Source: Eubacteriales bacterium (lineage in GTDB: Bacteria > Bacillota > Clostridia > Saccharofermentanales > DTU023). From it: a stretch of 64,000 nt of DNA. Position 1 is the first letter of the stretch; every line of letters begins with the position of its first letter. The stretch lies in assembly GCA_030537525.1 (NCBI GenBank), contig JAUNVU010000006.1, forward strand, positions 1-64,000, in the 5' to 3' direction. The notes under the pieces were generated by a model that worked only from the letters and a program-made list of their open reading frames with translations, did not search any database and was not told where the DNA came from. Shown one piece after another: positions 1 through 8,712 of this stretch. The translations under genes were made by a program, and so were the position numbers.

Positions 1-298
1 AGTAGCCCAGGGCGACACCTAGGGGAATTGCCAGGACGAAGAGCATGCCGTAGTTCAAGGGCTCGACCACGGCTTTTGCCAATTTTCCTTCTGACTTATT
101 TAAGTAGGCATTAGTTGAGGCATAGCCAGAGGAGTTTGCCGGCTCCTCGTAAACCAGGTCTGGCTGGACTGTGCGCTGCACAATGCCGGCTGCCACACTG
201 AACTGTGTGGACACGCCGATGGGCTTGACCAGGAGCACCGCTACGAAAAACGATAGGCCCAGTAAGCAGGCTGGAATTAGCCATTTATATTGACGCAT
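1..298 (-). CDS. YeeE/YedE-family membrane protein (partial, N-terminal 99 residues)
   Basis: The first 99 codons of a gene that continues past the left edge. Translation from the ATG at 298 gives a short cytosolic start (MRQYKW), a hydrophobic segment at about residues 7-24, then KPIGVSTQ, a stretch typical of YeeE/YedE (sulfur transport, DUF395) proteins. A second hydrophobic segment begins near residue 86. Members are multi-pass inner-membrane proteins, some of which import thiosulfate or other sulfur compounds. The start is supported by GGAGG about six bases upstream. The substrate cannot be told from this fragment; the family call rests on a short region. Confidence 0.6.
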   Translation of the reverse strand, partial: MRQYKWLIPACLLGLSFFVAVLLVKPIGVSTQFSVAAGIVQRTVQPDLVYEEPANSSGYASTNAYLNKSEGKLAKAVVEPLNYGMLFVLAIPLGVALGY

Positions 299-417
299 AT
301 GTTCCTCCATTAAAAATTTTTTATAGTCTAGCGGATTATTGAAGCAAGCTCCGTAACGATTGTTTGCTAGCTAGAACACGGTTAATTTACCGAAGGTACG
401 TCAGCATTTGAGAAATC

Positions 418-446
418 ATAAAAATAGAGACTCGACTTGAGCCTCT
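418..446 (-). terminator. Intrinsic terminator downstream of the decayed gene
   Basis: On the minus strand an 8-bp stem (AGAGGCTC with GAGTCTCT, one G-T wobble) has a 5-base loop and is followed by ATTTTT. It lies about 45 bases past the stop at 491 and before the YeeE-like gene, so it would end transcription of the decayed gene. Confidence 0.6.
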
Positions 447-490
447 ATAAACGACATATTCGTTGATCTCAGAGATCAAATTGTCAGATC

Positions 491-1318
491 TTATCGCCAA
501 CTAATGCGGTACAAAATATTGCGAGAATGATCCTCCTTATAAGTTGGGAAATGTAGCAAACATTCATGTTCGTTGAGTGGTATGAATTTGCCTATGCGGT
601 CGAATTCATGGACTGAATTCATTTCAAGTTCTTGCTGCTCATTGATCTGAATAAGGCTGAGCGCATCTTTTTGCTTGGACGGAATAAACGCCAGATAGGC
701 CCCATTTCCTATTGGTTTCGGATAGTATATGTCATAGGATATAGTTTGAATTCTGGACTCTATGTCTGCCAAGCGGATATAGGGTGTCTCGTCTTGTAAA
801 ATCCCCTTTAAATTCAGACCAACAATCTCTTGAGGCTCATCGCGCATCGCTTCCTCAATACTGCGTTGCAAGACAAGCAAGAGAGAATCACCAGAGATAA
901 AGGCTTTTTCTATGGAAACATCAGAAGCTATTTTTTGAAGTTGATCGCCATCAATAATGTTCAAGTAGCACCTAGGTTGGCTCTCTTCATTATTTTCTGG
1001 ATAGGAGAGGAAGAGATAAGAACGGTCACTTGCATCTTGGATTGTACCACCTAGATCTTCAGCCGCCCCCTCTTCAGGATCGAAGGCATTGATCCGAAAT
1101 TGCTCTTCAAAGACCGGTTCCCGTTCGTCCTAGGCCAAATTGAAAATTCTCAGGTAAGAACGATCTTGGCTATTATAGGGATAGATAAAATAGATGTTTT
1201 CTCCCTTATCGAGAAGGTTTGGGCTATGGGAATATGGGTCAAGAACAGAGTCCTGAAAGAGCAATTCTTCTTGACCACTGCTCAGTTCCTCTTTAACAAG
1301 AGTAAATTCACTGTATAT
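491..1318 (-). pseudogene. Decayed gene of unknown function with an in-frame amber codon
   Basis: A single minus-strand frame stays open from 1318 to the stop at 491 except for one TAG at 1132-1130. The 157-codon part after it (possible TTG start at 964) reads as a soluble, mixed acidic protein, and the reading before it continues in the same style (for example ENIYFIYPYN and RSYLRIFNLA), so both halves look like one former protein. The frame opens directly after a TAA at 1321, with no ATG start, signal peptide or ribosome binding site, so the 5' end is also missing. I recognise no domain. The repeated aromatic strand-like segments could be remnants of a beta-propeller or extracytoplasmic protein, but that is inference. 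Confidence 0.55.
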
Positions 1319-1340
1319 TTAATACACTTAAGTACATCAA

Positions 1341-1373
1341 ACAAACCCCTAGGAGCATGATCTCCTAGGGGTT
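1341..1373 (-). terminator. Terminator of the tRNA operon
   Basis: A perfect 12-bp inverted repeat (AACCCCTAGGAG at 1344-1355 and its complement at 1362-1373) is followed on the minus strand by TGTTTGATG. It begins a few bases after the CCA end of tRNA-Val. Confidence 0.7.
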
Positions 1374-1376
1374 CTC

Positions 1377-1453
1377 TGGTGGGCACTATTGGACTCGAAC
1401 CAACGACCCCCTGCGTGTGAAGCAGGTACTCTAACCAGCTGAGCTAAGTGCCC
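1377..1453 (-). tRNA. tRNA-Val (anticodon CAC)
   Basis: The minus strand folds as a complete cloverleaf: acceptor stem GGGCACT/AGTGCCC, anticodon stem CCTGC/GCAGG with loop TTCACAC (anticodon CAC), T-arm with GGTTCGAGTCC, discriminator A and an encoded CCA. It is the last tRNA of a Met-Glu-Val operon and closely resembles tRNA-Val(GAC) at 36893. Confidence 0.95.
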
Positions 1454-1464
1454 TTAAAGTAAAT

Positions 1465-1490
1465 AGGGACTCGGCTGTAGCCAAGTCCCT
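1465..1490 (-). terminator. Hairpin in the tRNA-Glu/tRNA-Val spacer
   Basis: Directly after the CCA of tRNA-Glu the minus strand forms AGGGACT-t-GGC, a four-base loop, then GCC-g-AGTCCCT, followed by ATTTACTTT. It is either a leaky terminator or a processing structure within the tRNA operon. Confidence 0.45.
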
Positions 1491-1564
1491 GGTGACCCGT
1501 AGGGGAATCGAACCCCTGACCCCGCCGTGAAAGGGCGATGTCTTAACCTCTTGACCAACGGGCC
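1490..1564 (-). tRNA. tRNA-Glu (anticodon TTC)
   Basis: The minus strand gives acceptor GGCCCGT/ACGGGTC, anticodon loop CTTTCAC (anticodon TTC), a T-arm containing GGTTCGATTCC, discriminator A and an encoded CCA. It is the middle tRNA of the three-gene operon. Confidence 0.95.
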
Positions 1565-1567
1565 ATA

Positions 1568-1644
1568 TGGTGGCGGCGGTAGGAGTCGAACCTACGACCC
1601 TCCGGGTATGAACCGGATGCTCTGACCAACTAAGCTACGCCGCC
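1568..1644 (-). tRNA. tRNA-Met (anticodon CAT, elongator)
   Basis: Acceptor GGCGGCG/CGCCGCC with a normal G1-C72 pair rules out an initiator tRNA. The anticodon loop is TTCATAC on a TCCGG/CCGGA stem, as in Bacillus elongator tRNA-Met. Discriminator A and CCA are encoded. It is the first tRNA after the promoter at 1673-1701. Confidence 0.93.
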
Positions 1645-1672
1645 ATCTAGTTCGCCTCTACAGCGCCAGTGT

Positions 1673-1701
1673 ATGATACCAACACTTATTAACTCTGTCA
1701 A
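1673..1701 (-). promoter_or_regulatory. Promoter of the tRNA Met-Glu-Val operon
   Basis: On the minus strand a consensus -35 TTGACA (1701-1696), a 17-base spacer and -10 TATCAT (1678-1673) lie about 30 bases upstream of tRNA-Met. The rest of 1645-1906 shows no further gene. Confidence 0.75.
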
Positions 1702-1906
1702 CAGTAATAATACTAAACGTTTAAGGTAATTTAAACTCCTATTTTTCGGCTTAAAACTACTCAGCTTAAAAAACTTCTATTACGGTGCCTGAGATGCCCT
1801 TGAAAATCAGGACTTCAATGGACAGTCACACTTTTAATTGCTAAGATCCACGGTGTGGGCCAAGTTCGTGGTGAAAGGCTCTTTGGCTGTGGAGAGGAGA
1901 CTTGAG

Positions 1907-3757
1907 TTGTTAAAGAGTTTTCGCAAATTGCTGGCTTTATGTCTGGAGTATAAGCCTTCCGTTCTAATTAATGTCATATTTATGACCGTGGCCTCAAGTA
2001 CGATAGCCGTGCTATCTGCTATTATGCCAGCTTATGTCATCCGTGCATTAGCTGAAAAGCAGAGTCTCAGTGCGGTCTTAGGTATTGTCTTGGCTTTTGC
2101 CGCAGTAATTCTACTGGCTCGGCTAATTTATGAGTACATCGACACTCGTTCCTTCTATGGGCGTATCGAATTGCGTTCGGTAATCCTCTTAAAAGGCATG
2201 CTGAAGCACAACCAAACTTCTTACCCGAATCTGTTGAAAGATGAGTTTAACGGGCTAAATGAGAAGTTTAATATTTCGACTTCGAGTAATCAGACTCCTC
2301 CGGAAAACATCTGGCTAACACTCTATAGTCTGGCGACCAGTTCGATAGTGTTCATCATCTTCTTACTCTTTTTAAGCAGGTTGCGCTGGTGGGTGATCCT
2401 GCTCACTACCCTCACCACCCTAGTTGGCTTTGTCTATAGCTACAAGCTGAATAAGTGGAAGCAGAAACGCGAACCTGAGGCCAATGAATTATTTCAGAAG
2501 CTTGGCTACTTGAGACAAATTCCCGAACAGCGTGCTCTCGCAATGGACTTGCGACTTTTCAATCTCCTACCCTGGGTCCGTGAATTGCATGACAAATTTA
2601 TCAATTTAACTCTGGCCTTCTATGCGAAGGAGCAGCGCCGCTTCTTCTTCGCCGACTTCCTTGATGCTCTCTTGACTTTCCTCCGCAATGGCATTGCCTA
2701 TATCTATTTGATTAGGGCGGTGCTAAGAGGCAGTCTTGAGCCCGCCGAATTCATTCTCTTCTTCTCTATTCTGGGTAATTTCACCAGCCACTTAAAAGGG
2801 CTCTTGGATACAGCTATTCAGCTAGTCCGAGAAAGTGTCGAGATGGACATGATATTTGTCTACTTGGAATATCCTGAAGAGTTCTCCTTGGAAGGTCCTG
2901 AAGTGCCCGCAGCCGATAATTACACTCTGGAACTAAGAAATGTTTCTTACAGCTATCCAGGCTCTGAGCAACGGATTCTCGACCAAGTCAATTTGAGGAT
3001 TGAACCAGGTGAGCGTCTGGCCGTAGTCGGCTTGAATGGCGCTGGCAAGACGACTTTGATCAAGCTGCTGGCGGGCTTCCTCGATCCCGATTCCGGCGAG
3101 GTTCTGATCAATGGCATCAACATCAAAGAGTATTCGAGACGCAGCTACTACGACCTCTTCACTGGTGTCTTCCAGGAGATGTCGATCCTCCCCTCTTCAG
3201 TTAAGGACAATATCGTGCAGTCTGCAGAATATGATCCCGACTTGTTAAATGAGGTGATTGCCAAAGCTGGCTTTGCTGAGCGTGTCCAGAGCCTCCCTCA
3301 ACAAGTCGATACACCGGTCACGAAACAAGTCTACACCTCTGGAGTTGAGCTCTCGGGAGGTGAAAAACAGAGGATGCTTCTGGCCAGGGCCCTCTACCGT
3401 GAAGCCCCCATACTCTTATTGGACGAGCCGACTGCTGCACTAGATCCGCTAATGGAAGACGAGATCTATCAAAAATATAACGAGCTGATCGAGGGGCGGA
3501 CCGCGATCTTTATCTCCCACAGACTCGCCAGTACTCGCTTCTGCGACCGCCTGATCCTCCTCGGTAAAGGCGGCATCTTGGAAAGCGGCACGCACGAGGA
3601 GCTGATGGCAAAAAATGGCAAGTACGCCGAGCTCTTCAAAGTTCAAAGTCGCTACTATCAGGATGGTGATCCCAGGGCAGCAGAAGCTGCTGGCGCAGAG
3701 CTCTCTGCTGCGGATACTGCAGATATGTCTTTGGAGGAGGTGCTGAATAATGGCTAA
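1907..3757 (+). CDS. ABC exporter half-transporter (permease fused to ATPase), first of a pair
   Basis: A 616-residue type I ABC exporter subunit. An N-terminal membrane domain (several hydrophobic segments, about residues 15-310) is followed by a nucleotide-binding domain with Walker A GLNGAGKTT, Q-loop, signature LSGGEKQ and Walker B LLLDEPTAALD, then the H-loop in ISHRLAST. I chose the TTG at 1907 because GGAGAGGAG lies 7 bases upstream; a longer reading from a TTG at 1838 has no such site. The stop overlaps the next ABC gene by 8 bases, so the two are probably coupled and form a heterodimer. The substrate is unknown; peptide, lipid or drug export are all possible. Confidence 0.9.
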   Translation: MLKSFRKLLALCLEYKPSVLINVIFMTVASSTIAVLSAIMPAYVIRALAEKQSLSAVLGIVLAFAAVILLARLIYEYIDTRSFYGRIELRSVILLKGMLKHNQTSYPNLLKDEFNGLNEKFNISTSSNQTPPENIWLTLYSLATSSIVFIIFLLFLSRLRWWVILLTTLTTLVGFVYSYKLNKWKQKREPEANELFQKLGYLRQIPEQRALAMDLRLFNLLPWVRELHDKFINLTLAFYAKEQRRFFFADFLDALLTFLRNGIAYIYLIRAVLRGSLEPAEFILFFSILGNFTSHLKGLLDTAIQLVRESVEMDMIFVYLEYPEEFSLEGPEVPAADNYTLELRNVSYSYPGSEQRILDQVNLRIEPGERLAVVGLNGAGKTTLIKLLAGFLDPDSGEVLINGINIKEYSRRSYYDLFTGVFQEMSILPSSVKDNIVQSAEYDPDLLNEVIAKAGFAERVQSLPQQVDTPVTKQVYTSGVELSGGEKQRMLLARALYREAPILLLDEPTAALDPLMEDEIYQKYNELIEGRTAIFISHRLASTRFCDRLILLGKGGILESGTHEELMAKNGKYAELFKVQSRYYQDGDPRAAEAAGAELSAADTADMSLEEVLNNG

Positions 3758-5621
3758 AGAGCAAGTGAAATCTAAAGACAATATTTATAGAGTCTTTAAG
3801 TATTATCTGCGCGGCATTCGCATCTGGTACGATATTTCTCCAAAACTGATGACTTCGCTAATTGGTGTCAATGTCTTAGAAGGAATTTCGCCACTGGTCG
3901 GCATCTACTTGCTCGGTCGGATAGTTTCCGCCCTCTTCAGCGGCGCGCCTAGATCAGAATTGTTTTTCTTGGTCGTGTTGAGCCTCGTATCTGCTCTACT
4001 TCTAAGTACTTTAAATATCTACTTTAATAGACGCCGCAATAAATACTGGGCGGTGCGCGAGCCGTTACTCTTGAGGTATCTCAACGACAAACTGCTGCGC
4101 CTAGATCTGGAAGACTATGATAGCGGCAAAGCACAAGAGCAGCTAGATCAGATCAGGGGCAATCATTTCTATGCAAATATGGGTCTGGTAACAGTCCTCG
4201 TCAGCCGAAGCCAGATATTGAAGAGTTTCTTCATGATAATCGGCGCTGTTGGCCTCTGTTACACACTCTTCACACTGCCCGTCACCAGTATTGAACTTAG
4301 CTATCTAAATAACCCATTAGTTAAGGCGGGCGTCTGGCTAGTCTTAATTATCCTGCCTCTCCTCGGCATGTACTTCGGCAGCAAATCGGCTAAGTACTGG
4401 TACAAGGCCAGTGAACTTGCAACCCAGGGCAATCGTCTCTACAGTTTCGTGATGTCGAGTAGTACTGGCAATAAGACGGCACTAGAGAGCAGGCTCTTCT
4501 CCCAGGAGAACTTTCTCTTGAAGTGGATGACTGCGGATCGCACCTTCGTAACTGGTGGGTATATGCACAAGGCAGCCTGCGGGCCGATGGGTGCCTATGC
4601 TGTGCTAGGCAGACTCATGCCTGAGCTGGCGGTGGTCTTAGCCTCAATATTCACTGTGATGAAGGCCTACGGCGGTGCCTTCGACCTCGGTCAGACGACG
4701 CGCTATCTGGCGGCTCTAGTCAGCTTCGTCCAGGGGCTCGGGATCCTGATTGAATCCCTGAGTAGAAACTACATGAATCTGGAATACATGGAGCAGACCA
4801 TTAATTATCTCGACTTGCCAGAGTCCGAAGACAATGGGTTGGTGGATTTCTCAGGCCACTTTGAGGACTTCACCTTCGAAAATCTAAGTTATTCCTATCC
4901 CGGGGCCAAGGAACCTGCACTAAAGAATATCTCTCTTAGTCTGAAACCTGGCATTCGCTACGCTCTGGTCGGACCAAATGGCAGTGGCAAGACGACCTTT
5001 ATCAAGCTGCTGACTGGTTTCTACCGCGCCAGTGAAGGCGTCTTGAAGCTCAACGGCCGCGATCTGAATGTTTATAAGAAAGCTAGTGTAATGCCATTGT
5101 TTACGGCAATCTTCCAAGACTTTGGCCTCCTGGCCCAAACCATTGGCGAAAACATTGCAGCTGTTCCGCAGTCTGCAGCGACCTATGATGAGGCCAAGGT
5201 GCGCCATTGCCTCGAGCTGGCAGGCTTAGACCCTCAAGCAGAGAACTTTAAAAACGGGCTCGATACCCTACTCTACAAGAGTTTTTCTGACCAGGGCGTA
5301 AATGTCTCGGGCGGTGAAGAGCAGAAGTTGGCGATGGCCCGAGCTCTGTATAAACCAGCAGAAATCTTCCTGATGGATGAACCTACCGCAGCCCTTGATC
5401 CTATTGCCGAGAGTGAAATCTATGAGAGGCTAGACCAGCTGATTGACGAACGCCTGGCCCTCTACGTCTCACATCGCCTGTCCTCTTGTAAATTCTGTGA
5501 CTATATATTGGTCTTCGAGCATGGGGAAATTGTGCAAAAAGGTACTCACGAAGAGCTTTTAGCAGATCAATCAGGTCTCTATAAGAGACTCTGGGAAGCC
5601 CAGGCAAAGCACTACAAATAG
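3750..5621 (+). CDS. ABC exporter half-transporter, second of a pair
   Basis: A 623-residue protein with the same layout as its upstream partner: membrane domain (about residues 35-330), then an ATPase domain with Walker A GPNGSGKTT, a slightly divergent signature VSGGEEQ and Walker B FLMDEPTAALD. Both catalytic glutamates of the pair are present, so neither half is an obvious degenerate site. The start ATG sits inside the end of the previous gene behind GGAGGAGG. A heterodimeric exporter is the simplest reading. Neighbours give no hint about the cargo, and no regulator or peptide-precursor gene is adjacent. Confidence 0.9.
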   Translation: MAKEQVKSKDNIYRVFKYYLRGIRIWYDISPKLMTSLIGVNVLEGISPLVGIYLLGRIVSALFSGAPRSELFFLVVLSLVSALLLSTLNIYFNRRRNKYWAVREPLLLRYLNDKLLRLDLEDYDSGKAQEQLDQIRGNHFYANMGLVTVLVSRSQILKSFFMIIGAVGLCYTLFTLPVTSIELSYLNNPLVKAGVWLVLIILPLLGMYFGSKSAKYWYKASELATQGNRLYSFVMSSSTGNKTALESRLFSQENFLLKWMTADRTFVTGGYMHKAACGPMGAYAVLGRLMPELAVVLASIFTVMKAYGGAFDLGQTTRYLAALVSFVQGLGILIESLSRNYMNLEYMEQTINYLDLPESEDNGLVDFSGHFEDFTFENLSYSYPGAKEPALKNISLSLKPGIRYALVGPNGSGKTTFIKLLTGFYRASEGVLKLNGRDLNVYKKASVMPLFTAIFQDFGLLAQTIGENIAAVPQSAATYDEAKVRHCLELAGLDPQAENFKNGLDTLLYKSFSDQGVNVSGGEEQKLAMARALYKPAEIFLMDEPTAALDPIAESEIYERLDQLIDERLALYVSHRLSSCKFCDYILVFEHGEIVQKGTHEELLADQSGLYKRLWEAQAKHYK

Positions 5622-5760
5622 CTATTATGACAAGAGTTCATTTCTGGATTAAAAATTTGTCCGAAAATTTTGTCTATCTTTAACAAGCTCAAATTCTGAC
5701 AAATTAGCCAATTATCAGCAGAAAAACTTGGTTAAAATTGTGTTTATTGTTTAGCTTAGT

Positions 5761-5820
5761 TTTGCATTTTATTAACTATGACTTATAATTGATTTGAATT
5801 TGCAACTACAAATCAATTTG
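5761..5820 (+). promoter_or_regulatory. mgl promoter with adjacent inverted-repeat operator candidate
   Basis: A -35-like TTTGCA (5761-5766), 17-base spacer and perfect -10 TATAAT (5784-5789) precede mglB. Starting inside the -10 is a 10-bp inverted repeat, AATTGATTTG (5787-5796) and CAAATCAATT (5809-5818), separated by 12 bases. Its position over the -10 and likely start point suits a repressor site. The remainder of the 5622-5861 gap is AT-rich with no gene. Confidence 0.6.
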
Positions 5821-5861
5821 TGGTCAGCAAATCGTGCAAGTACATTTTTGGAGGAAAGAAA

Positions 5862-7127
5862 ATGAACAGAAAGTTTTTTGCAGTACTGCTAGCAGCTATT
5901 ATGCTGTTAGCATTGGGCTTCGCTGGTTGTAACAAGGATGAAGCAACTCCAGCTGAAGACGGTGGTGCAGTAGCCAATAAGGATAAACCCCTAGTCTGGT
6001 ACAACCGTCAGCCCTCCAACTCCACCACTGGTGATTTGGATATGGAAGCCCTTAATTTCAATGACAAGACCTATTACGTTGGCTTCGATGCCAATCAGGG
6101 TGCCGACCTGCAAGGTCAGATGGTCCTCGACTATCTCAAGGCTCACATCGCTGATATGGACAGAAATGGTGACGGCATCATCGGCTACGTTCTAGCCATT
6201 GGTGATATCGGCCATAACGACTCCATCGCCCGTACTCGTGGTATCCGTAAGGCTCTTGGAACCGCAGTCGAGCAGGATGGTACCGTCCTTAGCGATCCAG
6301 TTGGTACCAACGTCGATGGCAGCGCCACCGTGGTTCAGGACAGCGAGATCGAAATTGATGGCAAGACCTACATCATCCGTGAGCTCGCCTCACAGGAAAT
6401 GAAGAACTCCACAGGTGCCACTTGGGATGCCGCAACCGCTGGTAATGCCCTGAGCAGCTGGACTTCATCCTTTGGTGATCAAATTGACATCGTCGTCTCC
6501 AACAACGACGGCATGGGTATGGCAATGTTCAACGCCTGGTCCAAGGACAACAATGTTCCAACCTTCGGCTATGACGCCAATGCAGACGCCGTTGAAGCAA
6601 TCAAAGACGGCTTTGGCGGTACCATTTCACAGCACGCCGACGTCCAGGCTTACTTGACCCTCCGCGTACTCCGTAACGCTCTCGACGGCGTCGACATCGA
6701 CACCGGTATCTTGACACCAGACTCAGAAGGCAACGTCCTCTCTGAAGACGTCGTCAAATACGTAGCAGAAGAGCGTTCTTACTACGCCTTAAACGTTGCT
6801 ATCACTGCTGATAACTACGAAGAGTTCCTAGACTCAACCAAGGTCTACGAACCAGTTTCCAAGCAGCTTAGCGAAGAGAACAGCCCCAGGAAGAAGGTCT
6901 GGCTGAACATTTACAACTCCGCTGACAACTTCCTGAGCTCCACCTATGTACCTCTCCTCGAGAAGTACGACGATCTCCTGAACCTCGACGTCGAATACTT
7001 CGGTGGTGACGGCCAGACCGAAGCGAACATTGTCAACCGCCTGGGTAACCCAGATCAGTATGATGCCTTTGCCATCAACATGGTTAAGACTGACAACTCC
7101 GCTTCTTATATCGAGCTCCTGAAATAA
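5862..7127 (+). CDS. mglB: Galactose/methyl-galactoside-type sugar-binding lipoprotein
   Basis: A 421-residue substrate-binding lipoprotein of the periplasmic-binding-protein type 1 sugar family. The first 24 residues form a signal peptide ending in a lipobox (FAGC), and an acidic linker follows. The mature part has the conserved VSNNDGMGMA segment and FGYDANADA ligand-pocket region typical of MglB. The start ATG at 5862 follows GGAGGAAAG; an upstream in-frame start is less likely. It is the first gene of mglBAC and would deliver galactose, methyl-galactoside or glucose to MglA/MglC. The mature domain has an insertion-rich N-terminal part compared with E. coli MglB (about 330 residues), so the exact sugar is uncertain. 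Confidence 0.88.
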   Translation: MNRKFFAVLLAAIMLLALGFAGCNKDEATPAEDGGAVANKDKPLVWYNRQPSNSTTGDLDMEALNFNDKTYYVGFDANQGADLQGQMVLDYLKAHIADMDRNGDGIIGYVLAIGDIGHNDSIARTRGIRKALGTAVEQDGTVLSDPVGTNVDGSATVVQDSEIEIDGKTYIIRELASQEMKNSTGATWDAATAGNALSSWTSSFGDQIDIVVSNNDGMGMAMFNAWSKDNNVPTFGYDANADAVEAIKDGFGGTISQHADVQAYLTLRVLRNALDGVDIDTGILTPDSEGNVLSEDVVKYVAEERSYYALNVAITADNYEEFLDSTKVYEPVSKQLSEENSPRKKVWLNIYNSADNFLSSTYVPLLEKYDDLLNLDVEYFGGDGQTEANIVNRLGNPDQYDAFAINMVKTDNSASYIELLK

Positions 7128-7147
7128 GTTTTATTTGCAGGTTATTT

Positions 7148-7174
7148 GAGGGGGACTAGATCCCCCTCTTTTTT
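7148..7174 (+). terminator. Terminator/attenuator between mglB and mglA
   Basis: A perfect 8-bp stem (GAGGGGGA and TCCCCCTC) with a 5-base loop is followed by six T. It lies 20 bases after the mglB stop and 26 before mglA, so it probably ends most transcripts and keeps binding-protein mRNA in excess over transporter mRNA. Confidence 0.85.
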
Positions 7175-7199
7175 CACTAAGACGAAAGTGAGTGAGACG

Positions 7200-8702
7200 A
7201 TGAACGAGCAAAAAGTCATACTCTCCATTCGTGGCATGAGTAAGTCCTTTGGCCGTAACCGCGTCCTAGAGGGAATTAATTTAGACCTCAAGAAGGGGAC
7301 TATCATGGGCCTGATGGGCGAGAATGGAGCCGGCAAATCGACTATGATGAAATGCCTCTTCGGTTCTTACCAGAAGGATTTAGGCGAAATCTATCTCGAC
7401 GGCAAAGAAGTCAATTTCTCTGGTCCCAAGGATGCCCTGGAAAATGGAATTGCTATGGTCCACCAGGAATTGAATCAGTGCTTAGAGCGCAACGTCATCG
7501 ACAATCTCTTCCTCGGTCGTTATCCGACGACTAGTTGGGGAGTAGTCAATGAAGCCGTCATGCGCAAGGAGGCCAGAGAACTATTTAGAAAACTTGGTAT
7601 GAACGTCAATCTCAATCAGCCGATGCGCGAGATGTCAGTTTCGCAGCGGCAGATGTGCGAGATTGCCAAGGCCATATCTTATAACTCTCAGGTCATAGTG
7701 CTAGATGAGCCCACTTCTTCTTTAACCGTAAAAGAGGTCAAGAAGTTATTTGAGATGATGCGTATGCTGAAAGAGCGTGGCATCTCAATTATCTACATCT
7801 CCCATAAGATGGACGAGATCTTTGAGATCTGTGACGAGATCTCAGTTCTACGAGATGGCAAACTAGTCATGAGTAAGCAAATCGAAGATACTCATATGGA
7901 CGAACTGATCACCGCGATGGTTGGCCGCTCCCTGGAAAATCGCTTCCCAGAGGTCGACAACGATCCTGGTGAGACCATACTTTCAGTTCAAAATATCTTT
8001 ACGAAATTTGAACCCCAACTCCAGGACATCTCCTTCGATGTCAGACAAGGTGAGATTTTCGGTCTCTACGGTCTAGTCGGCGCAGGGCGAACTGAATTAT
8101 TGGAAACAATATTCGGCATCCGTACTCGGGCTGCTGGCCGTGTCTACTTCAAGGACCGGCTGATGAATTTCCAAAATTCACAAGAAGCCATAGACCACGG
8201 CTTCGCCATGATTACTGAAGAGCGCAAGGCTAACGGTCTCTTCTTAAAGGCCGATTTGACCTTCAACACGACTATCGCCAGTCTACGTCAGTATAAGACG
8301 GGAATGGTGCTGTCCGACGCCAAGATGGTCAATGCAACCGCCAAGCAGATCCAGACTATGAAGACCAAGTGCATGGGGCCTCAAGACCTCATTTCCAATC
8401 TCTCAGGCGGCAATCAGCAGAAGGTCATCTTCGGTAAGTGGCTGGAGAGCGATCCACAGATCTTCTTGATGGATGAACCGACTCGCGGTATCGATGTTGG
8501 TGCCAAATTCGAGATCTATGAATTGATCATTCGCATGGCGAAAGAAGGCAATACGATCATCCTCGTGTCTTCTGAGATGCCGGAAATTCTCGGTATTACC
8601 AATCGAATTGGCGTCATGTCCAATGGCCGTCTATCAGGTATAGTCAACACAACAGAGACAAATCAAGAGGAGCTCCTCCGTCTGAGCGCCAAGTATTTAT
8701 AG
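7200..8702 (+). CDS. mglA: Sugar ABC importer ATPase, two nucleotide-binding domains
   Basis: A 500-residue tandem ATPase of the ribose/galactose importer class. The first domain has Walker A GENGAGKST, a family-typical non-canonical signature (VSQRQ) and Walker B VIVLDEPTSSL. The second has a degenerate Walker A (GLVGAGRTE), signature LSGGNQQK and Walker B FLMDEPTRGIDVG. That asymmetry is normal in MglA/RbsA. I start at the ATG at 7200; only a weak ribosome binding site (GTGAGTGAG) precedes it, and an in-frame GTG at 7188 remains possible. It energises import with MglC and lies behind a terminator hairpin. Confidence 0.9.
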   Translation: MNEQKVILSIRGMSKSFGRNRVLEGINLDLKKGTIMGLMGENGAGKSTMMKCLFGSYQKDLGEIYLDGKEVNFSGPKDALENGIAMVHQELNQCLERNVIDNLFLGRYPTTSWGVVNEAVMRKEARELFRKLGMNVNLNQPMREMSVSQRQMCEIAKAISYNSQVIVLDEPTSSLTVKEVKKLFEMMRMLKERGISIIYISHKMDEIFEICDEISVLRDGKLVMSKQIEDTHMDELITAMVGRSLENRFPEVDNDPGETILSVQNIFTKFEPQLQDISFDVRQGEIFGLYGLVGAGRTELLETIFGIRTRAAGRVYFKDRLMNFQNSQEAIDHGFAMITEERKANGLFLKADLTFNTTIASLRQYKTGMVLSDAKMVNATAKQIQTMKTKCMGPQDLISNLSGGNQQKVIFGKWLESDPQIFLMDEPTRGIDVGAKFEIYELIIRMAKEGNTIILVSSEMPEILGITNRIGVMSNGRLSGIVNTTETNQEELLRLSAKYL

Positions 8703-8712
8703 GAGGCATGAA

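Noticed and set aside
1130-1132. Amber codon read through as pyrrolysine
   Set aside because: The gene also lacks a start region and no pyrrolysine genes are visible, so decay is simpler.
830-1360. Plus-strand open frames opposite the decayed gene
   Set aside because: They lack binding sites and recognisable domains and lie antisense to a minus-strand frame that reads as continuous protein.
1568-1644. Initiator or lysidine-modified isoleucine tRNA
   Set aside because: The G1-C72 pair excludes an initiator, and the overall sequence matches elongator tRNA-Met of Bacillus rather than tRNA-Ile(CAT).
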